NCBI GenBank assembly: GCA_902783735.1
Contig: CACZSE010000342.1
Location: forward strand, 1 to 6,600
Direction: 5' to 3'
DNA length: 6,600 nucleotides
DNA from: an uncultured Lachnospiraceae bacterium
GTDB taxonomy: Bacteria > Bacillota > Clostridia > Lachnospirales > Lachnospiraceae
The position numbers and the translations under genes were made by a program. Positions within the stretch are counted from its first letter, which is position 1. Each line of letters begins with the position of its first letter. The notes under the pieces were generated by a model that did not search any database, was not told the DNA's origin, and was given only the letters and a program-made list of their open reading frames with translations. Below are positions 1 through 6,045 of this stretch, piece after piece.

Positions 1-2
1 AG

Positions 3-1064
3 GAGGAATATATCCGTAATGGTTATGAAAGGTTTCTTATACAGCTTTCCTGGTCAGATCTTGCATACAGATATGAGACAAAGAAACTAATTGAAAAAGC
101 TGAAGATTACCGGATAAATCCCTATGTAGAAGCATTTCTTTCTCAATTTGAGGACCTAGATACCAATAAAAAGGGAGTATTCATATTCCCGGAGAGTTTT
201 GTTTCAAACTTCTTCGTGGTTATGGATGTCTGTAAAAGAGCAGAGCAACTTCGTCCAATTAAGAATCTTTTTCCTGATGAAGATAAAGTCCATTACCTAG
301 CCGTATTTGATAAGGAGAACATGGATGATGTTCTTCTCATGTTTCATCTTTTGTATAGCACTGCATCCCAGGAACTGTTTGGGGGATATTCGCTGTATGA
401 CTATCCTTTCCCATGGTACTACAATCATTTGTGGGAAAAAGGCATTGTTCTGCGTTCACCTTATCTGCCAGACCGGTTAGCAAAGTTTCAGGGAAATATT
501 CCCTTCTACCATAATCCTTCAAAAACTGTTTATGTCAGAAGAAATATTGACCGCATCATAAAGAATGGATATTTTAACTCAGAGCTAGAAATCTTTCTGA
601 ATCTGACTCGCGAGATAATGCCTTTTTTTCAATGGATATATGAAGACATCGCGCTGTATGAAGAAAAAGATGGTTACAGAACAAACTGGAGGCTTGAAAG
701 GACAAGGATCCGTACTGAGCTTACCGCGCAGGGCTTAATAAAGCCAAAATGGAAACATGAATTATCGTTGTTTAAAGAAATACGGAAATTATATCCAGAT
801 ACCCTTTATCAGTACCGTCCGGACTGGCTCGGAAGACAGAGCCTGGACATTTTCATTCCATCATTAAACACGGCAATAGAATACCAAGGAATCCAACACT
901 ATATATCTGTGGACTTTTTCGGCGGAGAAGATGCTCTTTTACAGCGGCAGGAACTTGACCGTCAAAAAAGAGACCTCTGCAACGAGAACAATGTCAGGCT
1001 CATCGAATGGCTTTACAGCACAGAACCCACACGAAAGAATATCAAAGAAGCCCTAAAAAATTAG
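3..1064 (+). CDS. PD-(D/E)XK-fold nuclease-like protein, 5' end outside window
   Basis: The reading frame is open from the left edge, so only the last 353 residues are seen. The first in-frame Met (216) has no ribosome binding site and follows 71 open codons, so it is not the true start. The last 100 residues resemble Vsr/DUF559-like members of the PD-(D/E)XK nuclease superfamily. In visible-part numbering there is a helix with Glu253 (HELSLFKEIR), Asp282 in LDIFIP, then Glu293-Tyr-Gln295 in IEYQGIQHY. A basic helix (RQKRDLCNENNVRLIEW) follows. Asp plus Glu-X-Gln fits a metal-binding site in which Gln replaces the usual Lys, a known variant. The preceding 250 residues are rich in aromatic residues and were not recognised. 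A nuclease fold is fairly likely. Whether it acts in defence, repair or element maintenance cannot be told. Neighbours are a weak terminator after the stop and an unrelated small gene 209 bases on. Confidence 0.75.
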   Translation, partial: EEYIRNGYERFLIQLSWSDLAYRYETKKLIEKAEDYRINPYVEAFLSQFEDLDTNKKGVFIFPESFVSNFFVVMDVCKRAEQLRPIKNLFPDEDKVHYLAVFDKENMDDVLLMFHLLYSTASQELFGGYSLYDYPFPWYYNHLWEKGIVLRSPYLPDRLAKFQGNIPFYHNPSKTVYVRRNIDRIIKNGYFNSELEIFLNLTREIMPFFQWIYEDIALYEEKDGYRTNWRLERTRIRTELTAQGLIKPKWKHELSLFKEIRKLYPDTLYQYRPDWLGRQSLDIFIPSLNTAIEYQGIQHYISVDFFGGEDALLQRQELDRQKRDLCNENNVRLIEWLYSTEPTRKNIKEALKN

Positions 1065-1070
1065 CTTTTT
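1048..1070 (+). terminator. weak possible terminator at the end of the nuclease-like gene
   Basis: The sequence overlapping the TAG stop (1062-1064) can fold as AAG, a two-base bulge, CTAA, an AAAA loop, then TTAG and CTT, followed by Ts at 1066-1070. The stem is short and bulged, so termination would be inefficient. The better hairpin at 1199-1222 could also end this transcript. Confidence 0.3.
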
Positions 1071-1115
1071 CCTTGTACTATATGGATATTGAGTGCATCC
1101 ACACTTTGCTTCTTA

Positions 1116-1125
1116 TGATATATCA
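1116..1125. promoter_or_regulatory. 10-base palindrome beside a promoter, possible operator
   Basis: TGATATATCA is a perfect palindrome ending four bases before the -35 candidate at 1129. A wider inverted pair, ATATTGA (1086-1092) and TCAATAT (1123-1129), overlaps it. The position suits a repressor or activator site, but such palindromes arise easily in AT-rich DNA. Confidence 0.2.
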
Positions 1126-1128
1126 ATA

Positions 1129-1157
1129 TTTACCGATTATAAAAGAAATGATATACT
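1129..1157 (+). promoter_or_regulatory. sigma-A-like promoter upstream of the 1274 gene
   Basis: TTTACC (1129-1134), a 17-base spacer and TATACT (1152-1157) match the vegetative consensus well. Transcription would start near 1164 and meet the terminator hairpin at 1199-1222 after about 35 bases. Transcripts from here reach the 1274 gene only by reading through that terminator. Confidence 0.5.
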
Positions 1158-1173
1158 GATTCTGTTATCAAGT

Positions 1174-1200
1174 TTGTTTTTGTATTAGGGCTTATATTAT
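1174..1200 (+). promoter_or_regulatory. shared 27-base promoter-like element, copy 1
   Basis: TTGTTTTTGTA, 10 bases, then TATTAT. A second copy at 5844-5870 has the same spacing and 22 of 27 identical positions. Read as a promoter it would be TTGTTT, 15 bases, TATTAT, which is short for sigma-A. The start would fall near 1207, inside the hairpin, so such a transcript would lack the left arm and escape the terminator. The role is inferred; the similarity is seen directly. Confidence 0.45.
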
Positions 1201-1228
1201 CCACGGATTGTTTTCCGTGGATTTTTTT
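1199..1228 (+). terminator. strong intrinsic terminator or attenuator before the 1274 gene
   Basis: ATCCACGGA (1199-1207) pairs perfectly with TCCGTGGAT (1214-1222) around a six-base loop, and six Ts follow (1223-1228). It lies 135 bases after the nuclease-like gene and 45 bases before the start at 1274. Only about 30 bases separate it from the ribosome binding site, too few for a promoter, so it may act as a conditional terminator for the downstream gene. Confidence 0.8.
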
Positions 1229-1235
1229 ATCCCTA

Positions 1236-1249
1236 AGCAACCTTAAATC
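1236..1249 (+). repeat. leader motif AGCAACCTTAAATC, copy 1
   Basis: The core CCTTAAATC (1241-1249) lies 24 bases before the ATG and just before the ribosome binding site. Copies 2 and 3 lie at 6016-6032 and 6307-6323; this one has an extra A after AGCA. CCTT (1241-1244) can pair with AAGG (1257-1260) of the ribosome binding site. Confidence 0.6.
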
Positions 1250-1273
1250 TGGCAAAAAGGAGAAACAGAGAGT

Positions 1274-1615
1274 ATGGAAAGAAAGAAATTGGTTTACAAC
1301 GCATTTAGAGACTTGTGGGCGATTGTCTCACAAGACTTCGCGAACAAGTCAATCGTCGATATGGAGGATAATGACTGGGCCGAACTAATCAATGCAATTG
1401 ATACCTCGGCAAAGAAGTATCGAAAGCTGCGTCCTGAAGAAACAGCCTTCTATGAAGAAATCACTTATGCCTTTATGAATCTGGTGGAACGTGAGATTAA
1501 AACCGAAGTTGAAGTAGAAAACCGATATCCATCTCCCACCACCAGGATATGGGTAGACTCTGAGAAGGCAAAAAGCTACGGATTAGATATTCCGAAACGA
1601 GAACCAAACAAATAA
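1274..1615 (+). CDS. small hypothetical protein, 113 residues
   Basis: The ATG at 1274 has AAGGAG ending 11 bases upstream, slightly far but usable. The product is soluble and rich in charged residues, with no signal peptide, membrane segment or Cys. Residues 1-80 are probably helical (WAIVSQDF, WAELINAIDTSAKKYRKL, EEITYAFMNLVEREI). Residues 82-113 form a Pro- and Lys-containing tail (RYPSPTTRIWVDSEKAKSYG). I do not recognise the family. The gene stands alone, between the hairpin at 1199-1228 and its own terminator at 1623-1654, so it is a single-gene unit with a controlled leader. A small regulatory or accessory protein of a mobile element is possible, but this rests only on size and context. 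Confidence 0.75.
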   Translation: MERKKLVYNAFRDLWAIVSQDFANKSIVDMEDNDWAELINAIDTSAKKYRKLRPEETAFYEEITYAFMNLVEREIKTEVEVENRYPSPTTRIWVDSEKAKSYGLDIPKREPNK

Positions 1616-1622
1616 GCAACTA

Positions 1623-1654
1623 AGAGCCTTGGATTCATATCCAGGGTTCTTTTT
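1623..1654 (+). terminator. intrinsic terminator of the 1274 gene
   Basis: AGAGCCTTGGAT (1623-1634) pairs with ATCCAGGGTTCT (1639-1650) over 12 positions, including two G-T wobbles. The loop is TCAT and four Ts follow. It starts eight bases after the stop codon and isolates this gene from the next operon. Confidence 0.85.
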
Positions 1655-1659
1655 ATTTA

Positions 1660-1688
1660 TTGACTCATTATATTTTACGATATATTAT
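1660..1688 (+). promoter_or_regulatory. sigma-A promoter of the topB operon
   Basis: TTGACT (1660-1665), a 17-base spacer and TATTAT (1683-1688) make the best vegetative promoter in the window. The start would be near 1695, giving a leader of about 30 bases before the ATG at 1726. It directly follows the previous terminator. Since the -35 box occupies 1660-1665, the in-frame TTG at 1660 cannot be the start of the downstream gene. Confidence 0.7.
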
Positions 1689-1725
1689 ATGTATATCTAT
1701 ATGTTTAAATTACAGGAGCAAGCAA

Positions 1726-3225
1726 ATGAAATCTCGAATCCTTATCTTAATAATTATGATCGCAGCTATAGTCATGGTTATTGGATCTGTCTTCGTAAAT
1801 GCCAACCAGGAGACATCATCAGAAAACCTGACAAAGAAAGAGCACCCCGGATATACAGAAATAACCAGCGTCCCCGGTGTATCTTTCTATATCAACTCGG
1901 CTTTTGTCGATAAAGCCACAGCTATCACACAAATATCTGATAACATCAGCTTTCAGAAGAATCAGTATTACTCGTATAAGAACGGGACAGACAAATATCT
2001 TCTGTTCAACATGGAAAAGCTTATAGTAGCTGCTCAAAAGGGCACTGACTTTTGGATCGCAGAGTCTAAAGACAAGGAGTATTCACTTCTTAATACAAGT
2101 CTTATGAATATCTGGTTTACTCAGGGAACAAAGAAATTCTCTTCTGAGACAGAAAATGGAGTGACGCTCACCAAGGTATGTGCCGGTGTTTCCATAAATT
2201 CAACCACATACGGAGATTTTGTTGGAGAATTAGCAAACATCCAAAAAGATGGTGAAGAATGGTCTATCTTCGTAGGAGTTCCTGGAGAAAGATATGACAA
2301 ACTTCCTTCTGCATCCCAAGGAGGTATTGAAAACATCATAAACACTTTTGCTTTTTCTGATTCCGCAGGAGATATTGCTAAGGACATCTATGCCGTATCC
2401 CTTACCGGCGATAATTCAAAACAGGCTGTTGATACCACAGAAGAAATATTCGAATATGATGAGAACTCACTCAACTTATCTAACCAGAACAGCATTGTAG
2501 ATAAGGATGAAGAGAAAGCCTATACTTCGAGTCCTTATAACATGCTTTCTCTTGGTGACAATGGTATCTTAAGCGCCTTCAATGACTACAATACATCTTA
2601 TGAAGAACCAATCATCTGCCCCAAAAAGGTATTTAGAGGAGAAGAAGCTGAGAAGCTTATCATGGAATATTGCACCGCAACCGAGGCTTATGACTACTTT
2701 AAGGCTCCCGATGGTCAGTCCTGGGAAGTACTTGAATACGATCTCAACTACAGAAACTGCGAAAATGAGGATTATGTAAATATTAAGCTCAAAGGTCTTG
2801 ATGGCGAGGCTCTTAGATACAGAGGTATCCGTCATGAGGCCAGAACTTATGAAATGGATCACAAGATGACAGAAGATGGAGACTGGATCAGAAATCTATA
2901 TGTTTACTATCCTGTACCAAATGGTTGCTATGAGTACTGTATTGAATGTGGCGAGAGAGATTCACTTACCGGAGAAGAAGTAAGTGCAGCATATTATCAC
3001 ATTTTTAATGAGGACGAGGTTCACAGTGAACCTTCGGTGGCAGAAGCTACAGAAAATGAAGATACAGCTCCCACAACTGATAACACAGCAAAAGCTACAG
3101 AAGGAACAAGTGATGACGCAACGGAAGATTCTTCTCAAGGAGAAGCTGAATCCTCCGCTGAAGCATCAAACGAAGAAAAAAAAGAGGAAACAATCGAAGC
3201 AGCATCAGAAGGATCCTCGGAATAA
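1726..3225 (+). CDS. exported or membrane-anchored protein with acidic Ser/Thr/Glu-rich tail
   Basis: The ATG at 1726 is chosen because AGGAG (1714-1718) lies seven bases upstream and a promoter occupies the longer in-frame extension. This gives 499 residues. Residues 1-26 are a signal peptide or signal anchor: MKSR, then a hydrophobic run, with VNA as a possible cleavage site. Residues about 40-211 (PGVSFYINSAF to IINTFAFS) look like one beta-rich extracellular domain. A polar acidic linker of about 80 residues follows. Residues about 292-429 form a second domain with Cys298, 316, 345, 401, 405 and 408. Residues 430-499 are low-complexity Glu/Ser/Thr/Ala, probably disordered. There is no LPXTG motif and no C-terminal membrane helix. 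I do not recognise the family. It is first in an operon with a membrane protein and topB. In Tn1549-like elements a signal-bearing surface protein (CD1107 type) also precedes topB, so a conjugation-linked surface role is a positional guess. Confidence 0.85.
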   Translation: MKSRILILIIMIAAIVMVIGSVFVNANQETSSENLTKKEHPGYTEITSVPGVSFYINSAFVDKATAITQISDNISFQKNQYYSYKNGTDKYLLFNMEKLIVAAQKGTDFWIAESKDKEYSLLNTSLMNIWFTQGTKKFSSETENGVTLTKVCAGVSINSTTYGDFVGELANIQKDGEEWSIFVGVPGERYDKLPSASQGGIENIINTFAFSDSAGDIAKDIYAVSLTGDNSKQAVDTTEEIFEYDENSLNLSNQNSIVDKDEEKAYTSSPYNMLSLGDNGILSAFNDYNTSYEEPIICPKKVFRGEEAEKLIMEYCTATEAYDYFKAPDGQSWEVLEYDLNYRNCENEDYVNIKLKGLDGEALRYRGIRHEARTYEMDHKMTEDGDWIRNLYVYYPVPNGCYEYCIECGERDSLTGEEVSAAYYHIFNEDEVHSEPSVAEATENEDTAPTTDNTAKATEGTSDDATEDSSQGEAESSAEASNEEKKEETIEAASEGSSE

Positions 3226-3234
3226 GGTGGCAGC

Positions 3235-3522
3235 ATGAGTGATACTGATAAAAAAATCCATTCCTTCTTGTATGACAAGAAGCATTCTGTTTTTTTCTAT
3301 AAGATTGCACAGAAGATAGAAGACACGTTTTTTAATCCAGAATGTGATTACAGCGGACATGGTGGTGACATCGCTCATCGTAACACTACTTTTCATAAGT
3401 ATCATCATGATTACAAAGGAACTTCAAACGCCATAAAAATGCTACTGATGGCCCCTTGTTTCATGCTATTTGTCGTTGAGTTGCTTGTATTCATATTCTT
3501 TTTAACTCTGGTAATCCACTAA
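3235..3522 (+). CDS. small membrane protein with one C-terminal helix, 95 residues
   Basis: The ATG at 3235 lies nine bases after the previous stop, with a modest GGTGG (3226-3230) as ribosome binding site, so translation may be coupled to the upstream gene. Residues 1-67 are polar. They include a short stretch with Cys37, His42, His48, His54, His57 and His58 (CDYSGHGGDIAHRNTTFHKYHHDY region), which might bind a metal. Residues about 68-93 are one hydrophobic helix ending two residues from the C-terminus, as in tail-anchored proteins, so the polar part probably faces the cytoplasm. The family is not recognised. Its place between an exported protein and topB suggests an envelope partner of the former. 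Confidence 0.8.
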   Translation: MSDTDKKIHSFLYDKKHSVFFYKIAQKIEDTFFNPECDYSGHGGDIAHRNTTFHKYHHDYKGTSNAIKMLLMAPCFMLFVVELLVFIFFLTLVIH

Positions 3523-3535
3523 ACGGAGGAACGCA

Positions 3536-5782
3536 ATGAATATAGTAATGTATGCAGAGAAACCCTCGGTTGCGAGATCTTATGCTGATGCCCTGGATCT
3601 TGAAAGCCCTCAGAAAAAAGATGGTTTTATAGAAGGAAGATCAAAATGGGATGGCAATTACTACTATGTCACTTGGGCATTAGGCCATCTTGTTACGCTT
3701 TCATATCCCGAAAAATACGATCCAAAGTATAAAAACTGGAACTTTGATGATCTACCATTTTTACCGGAGAAGTATAAATACGAGGTCATAAAAGAATCAA
3801 GCAAACAATTTAAGGTAATGAAGGCGCTCCTGAATAAAGATGATATAGATTGCATCGTTTACGGACCGGATCCGGCGAGAGAAGGTATCCTTATTGCCTC
3901 TTATATCCGCATGGTTGCTGGAACTAACGGACATGCCACAGAGAAAGTTTTATGGATAGACTCCCAGACCAAGGAAGAAATCCGTAACGGACTCTTAAGA
4001 TTAAAACCTCTAAGTGCATATGCAAAACTGATTGAAGCAGGGTATATGAGGGCTATCGAGGATTATGCCTTTGGGTTAAATTATTCAAGAATGCTTTCCT
4101 GTAAATTTGGCAAGAGCTTTAACGATAAAATCCGCTCCCAAAAGTGGAAACCAATAAACGTAGGGCGCGTCATGACATGTGTTCTTGGCATGGTTGTAAA
4201 AAGAGAACGCGAAATTAAAAATTTTAAGCCCACTTCGTTTTCAAAAGTCTTCGCCAATTGTTCCAACGGAACCTATGAATTCTCAGCAGACTGGATCATC
4301 GACAAGGAATCCAAGTACTATGACTCGCCGCTGCTTTATGATAATAAGGGGTTCTTAAACGAATCTGACGCTGACAAATTCTTAGATGAGCTTAGTGCAG
4401 ATCCAAAACTTATCGTTTCAAGCGTAGAAGATAAAATCGAGAAAAAAGCGCCTCCTCTGTTATACAATCTAGCAGAGCTTCAAAGCGCATGCTCGAAATC
4501 CTTGAAGATTTCTCCGAACGACACATTACAGATTGCACAGAATTTGTATGAAAGAAAGCTGACAACCTATCCCAGAACAGATGCAAGATACCTTTCAACA
4601 GCTATCTGCAAGGAAATAGATAAAAATCTAAGCGGTCTTAAAGGCATGGGATATAACACGAAATACATTGAACAGATCTTAAACTTTGGAATGTATTCCG
4701 GCATAGAAAATACAAAATACTGTAACGACAGTAAAATATCTGACCACTATGCAATAATCCCTACAGGACAGGGCGATACTACTGGACTATCAGAACTAGA
4801 GCTTGCTGTTTATCAAATGATAGTTGATAGGTTTATCTGTATCTTCCTTCCGCAGGCAGAATTTAATACTTCAACAGTTATATTAAAAGCACATAATAAT
4901 GAACGCTTTAAAATTTCTGAAAAATCCATGACAAAGATAGGCTTTCTTGAAGTATTAAAAGGGAAAACAGAAGAGACAGACGACTGCGATGGTGTTCGTT
5001 TAAGCCAGTTTATTTTGAAAGGCGATGAATATGACGCTGAATTCTTCACAGAAGACGGAAAAACAACACCACCAAAAAGATATACATCCGGTTCAATGAT
5101 TCTGGCTATGGAGAACGCTGGAAATCTTATAGAAGATGAGGAACTCCGTGCACAGATAAAGGGTTCGGGTATAGGAACCTCTGCAACAAGAGCTGGAATC
5201 CTGGAAAAGCTCGTGAAAATAGGATATCTGTGTATAAATAAGAAAACGCAGATAATCACTCCTCACACAGATGGTGAAGCAATTTTTGACATTGTTAATT
5301 CCACGATTCCCAACTTCTTATCCCCAGAAATGACCGCAAGTTGGGAGAAAGGTCTTTCTTACATTGAACAGGGTCGTTCAAGCAGAGAAGAATACCGCAG
5401 ATTAATGGAAAACGACATTAGGCGTGTCTATGAAAAACTCAAGGCTATTCCATCAGAGGAATCCGCTCCAAAACCACAGTTCACTTCTGAGAACACAGAG
5501 CTTACCTGTCCTATCTGTGGAAGGCCGGTTGTTACAACAAGATATGGGTACAAGTGCCAGGACAACAAAAAGGGCAGCGGCTGCTCATTCTTTGTTTCTG
5601 AGATCGGTGGTGTTAAGATCACTCCCGATATGATCCAGCTCCTTGCTACAAAAGGGCGAACTGGGACATACACGTTTACTAAAAAATCAGGAAAAGGCTC
5701 TTACAAGGCAGCTCTTGCCGTTGATAGGAATGAGAAAAAGATTATTCTCGACTTTGAAAACAAGTTTTCAAAGATATCATGA
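3536..5782 (+). CDS. topB: DNA topoisomerase III (type IA), mobile-element type
   Basis: The protein of 748 residues cuts and rejoins one DNA strand to relax or decatenate DNA, typically at replication or transfer intermediates. The ATG follows GGAGGA (3525-3530) by five bases and the previous stop by 13. The Toprim domain (about 1-140) has Glu8 in AEKPSVAR, GHL at 50-52 and Asp112-Pro-Ala-Arg-Glu116. GRVMTCVL (210-217) replaces the common GRVQTPTL. The catalytic Tyr345 lies in TTYPRTDARYL, followed by SDHYAIIPTG (402-411) and GSGIGTSATRAGILEKL (543-559). A zinc ribbon (Cys658, 661, 674, 683) and a C-terminal repeat domain to about 745 complete a full-length enzyme. The second Toprim acidic residue is Ala114, as in other topoisomerase III variants with a non-acidic residue there. 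It ends the operon begun at 1726. A role in element replication or conjugation is inferred. Confidence 0.97.
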   Translation: MNIVMYAEKPSVARSYADALDLESPQKKDGFIEGRSKWDGNYYYVTWALGHLVTLSYPEKYDPKYKNWNFDDLPFLPEKYKYEVIKESSKQFKVMKALLNKDDIDCIVYGPDPAREGILIASYIRMVAGTNGHATEKVLWIDSQTKEEIRNGLLRLKPLSAYAKLIEAGYMRAIEDYAFGLNYSRMLSCKFGKSFNDKIRSQKWKPINVGRVMTCVLGMVVKREREIKNFKPTSFSKVFANCSNGTYEFSADWIIDKESKYYDSPLLYDNKGFLNESDADKFLDELSADPKLIVSSVEDKIEKKAPPLLYNLAELQSACSKSLKISPNDTLQIAQNLYERKLTTYPRTDARYLSTAICKEIDKNLSGLKGMGYNTKYIEQILNFGMYSGIENTKYCNDSKISDHYAIIPTGQGDTTGLSELELAVYQMIVDRFICIFLPQAEFNTSTVILKAHNNERFKISEKSMTKIGFLEVLKGKTEETDDCDGVRLSQFILKGDEYDAEFFTEDGKTTPPKRYTSGSMILAMENAGNLIEDEELRAQIKGSGIGTSATRAGILEKLVKIGYLCINKKTQIITPHTDGEAIFDIVNSTIPNFLSPEMTASWEKGLSYIEQGRSSREEYRRLMENDIRRVYEKLKAIPSEESAPKPQFTSENTELTCPICGRPVVTTRYGYKCQDNKKGSGCSFFVSEIGGVKITPDMIQLLATKGRTGTYTFTKKSGKGSYKAALAVDRNEKKIILDFENKFSKIS

Positions 5783-5790
5783 TCATTACT

Positions 5791-5813
5791 GGGCGAGTGA
5801 AATCTCGCCCTTT
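5791..5813 (+). terminator. intrinsic terminator of the topB operon
   Basis: GGGCGAG (5791-5797) pairs perfectly with CTCGCCC (5804-5810) around TGAAAT, followed by TTT and an AT-rich stretch. It begins eight bases after the topB stop. The T-run is short but the GC-rich stem is stable. Confidence 0.8.
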
Positions 5814-5843
5814 ACATTTTTAATTATATAAGTTATTATAATA

Positions 5844-5870
5844 TTGTTTTTGTAGTATAGTTTTTATTAT
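5844..5870 (+). promoter_or_regulatory. shared 27-base promoter-like element, copy 2
   Basis: TTGTTTTTGTA, 10 bases, then TATTAT: the same spacing and 22 of 27 positions as 1174-1200. As a promoter it would start RNA near 5877, giving a leader of about 119 bases ending in the terminator at 5961-5995. Other -10-like words nearby (TATAAT 5837-5842, TATAGT 5856-5861) lack good -35 partners, so the exact promoter is uncertain. Confidence 0.45.
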
Positions 5871-5876
5871 TGCTTG

Positions 5877-5995
5877 TAGAAGTCTGAGCGTGTTATGCGT
5901 TTGGGCTATTTTTTTACCTGCATATAGGTACAGAGCAACTACACGCAACAGTTGTAGCAAAAAGAGCAGCTTAGAAATAAGTCTGTTCTTTTTTT
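5877..5995 (+). ncRNA. structured leader RNA candidate upstream of the 6046 gene
   Basis: Three hairpins follow in order: TACCT/AGGTA (5915-5919 with 5926-5930), GCAACT/AGTTGT (5935-5940 with 5950-5955, one wobble) and the terminator (5961-5991). The loop of the second contains ACACGC (5941-5946), complementary to GCGTGT upstream (5888-5893), so a pseudoknot is possible. TGCGT (5896-5900) competes for the same loop through ACGCA. A 10-codon reading frame (5895-5927, MRLGYFFTCI) lies inside but has no clear ribosome binding site. This could be a riboswitch, an attenuation leader or an independent small RNA. It matches no known RNA class that I can name. The 5' end is estimated from the promoter-like element. 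Confidence 0.4.
5961..5995 (+). terminator. strong intrinsic terminator or attenuator before the 6046 gene
   Basis: AAAGAGCAG plus CTTA (5961-5973), a GAAA tetraloop (5974-5977), TAAG (5978-5981), one bulged T, then CTGTTCTTT (5983-5991) and further Ts to 5995. The stem has 13 pairs including one G-T. Only 36 bases separate it from the AGGAGG of the 6046 gene and no promoter is visible there, so expression probably requires read-through. Confidence 0.8.
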
Positions 5996-6015
5996 ATTAC
6001 AAAAACGGAAACGTA

Positions 6016-6032
6016 GAGCACCTTAAATCAAA
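6016..6032 (+). repeat. leader motif GAGCACCTTAAATCAAA, copy 2
   Basis: This 17-base sequence is identical to 6307-6323, and its core CCTTAAATC also occurs at 1241-1249. It abuts the ribosome binding site of the 6046 gene. CCTT (6021-6024) can pair with AAGG (6031-6034), which would partly mask AGGAGG. Confidence 0.7.
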
Positions 6033-6045
6033 GGAGGAAAAAACA

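Noticed and set aside
1..41. AGGAGG at the left edge followed by an ATG at 19, suggesting a gene start.
   Set aside because: That frame stops after 23 codons, while the nuclease-like frame is open throughout and has no start codon there.
216..1064. Treating the Met at 216 as the start of the nuclease-like gene.
   Set aside because: The frame is open to the left edge with protein-like sequence and no ribosome binding site precedes 216.
1660..1725. In-frame TTG extension of the exported protein by 22 codons.
   Set aside because: The TTG overlaps the -35 box of a good promoter, has no ribosome binding site, and the ATG at 1726 has AGGAG at ideal spacing before a clear signal peptide.
1629..1913. 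94-codon frame overlapping the start of the exported protein.
   Set aside because: It begins inside the terminator hairpin, crosses the promoter, and is out of frame with the supported gene.
2984..3238. 84-codon Lys/Gln-rich frame overlapping the acidic tail.
   Set aside because: It is the frame shadow of the Glu/Ser/Thr-rich repetitive codons of the exported protein; its start lies in coding sequence without a ribosome binding site.
4813..5259. 148-codon reading frame on the minus strand inside topB.
   Set aside because: It lies wholly within conserved topoisomerase core sequence, has no promoter or ribosome binding site, and its composition is that of an antisense shadow.
5890..6045. In-frame GTG extension of the 82-residue protein by 52 codons.
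   Set aside because: It runs through the structured leader, the terminator hairpin and the AGGAGG, has no ribosome binding site, and its residues look like translated non-coding DNA (FFFYY, CSKKSS).
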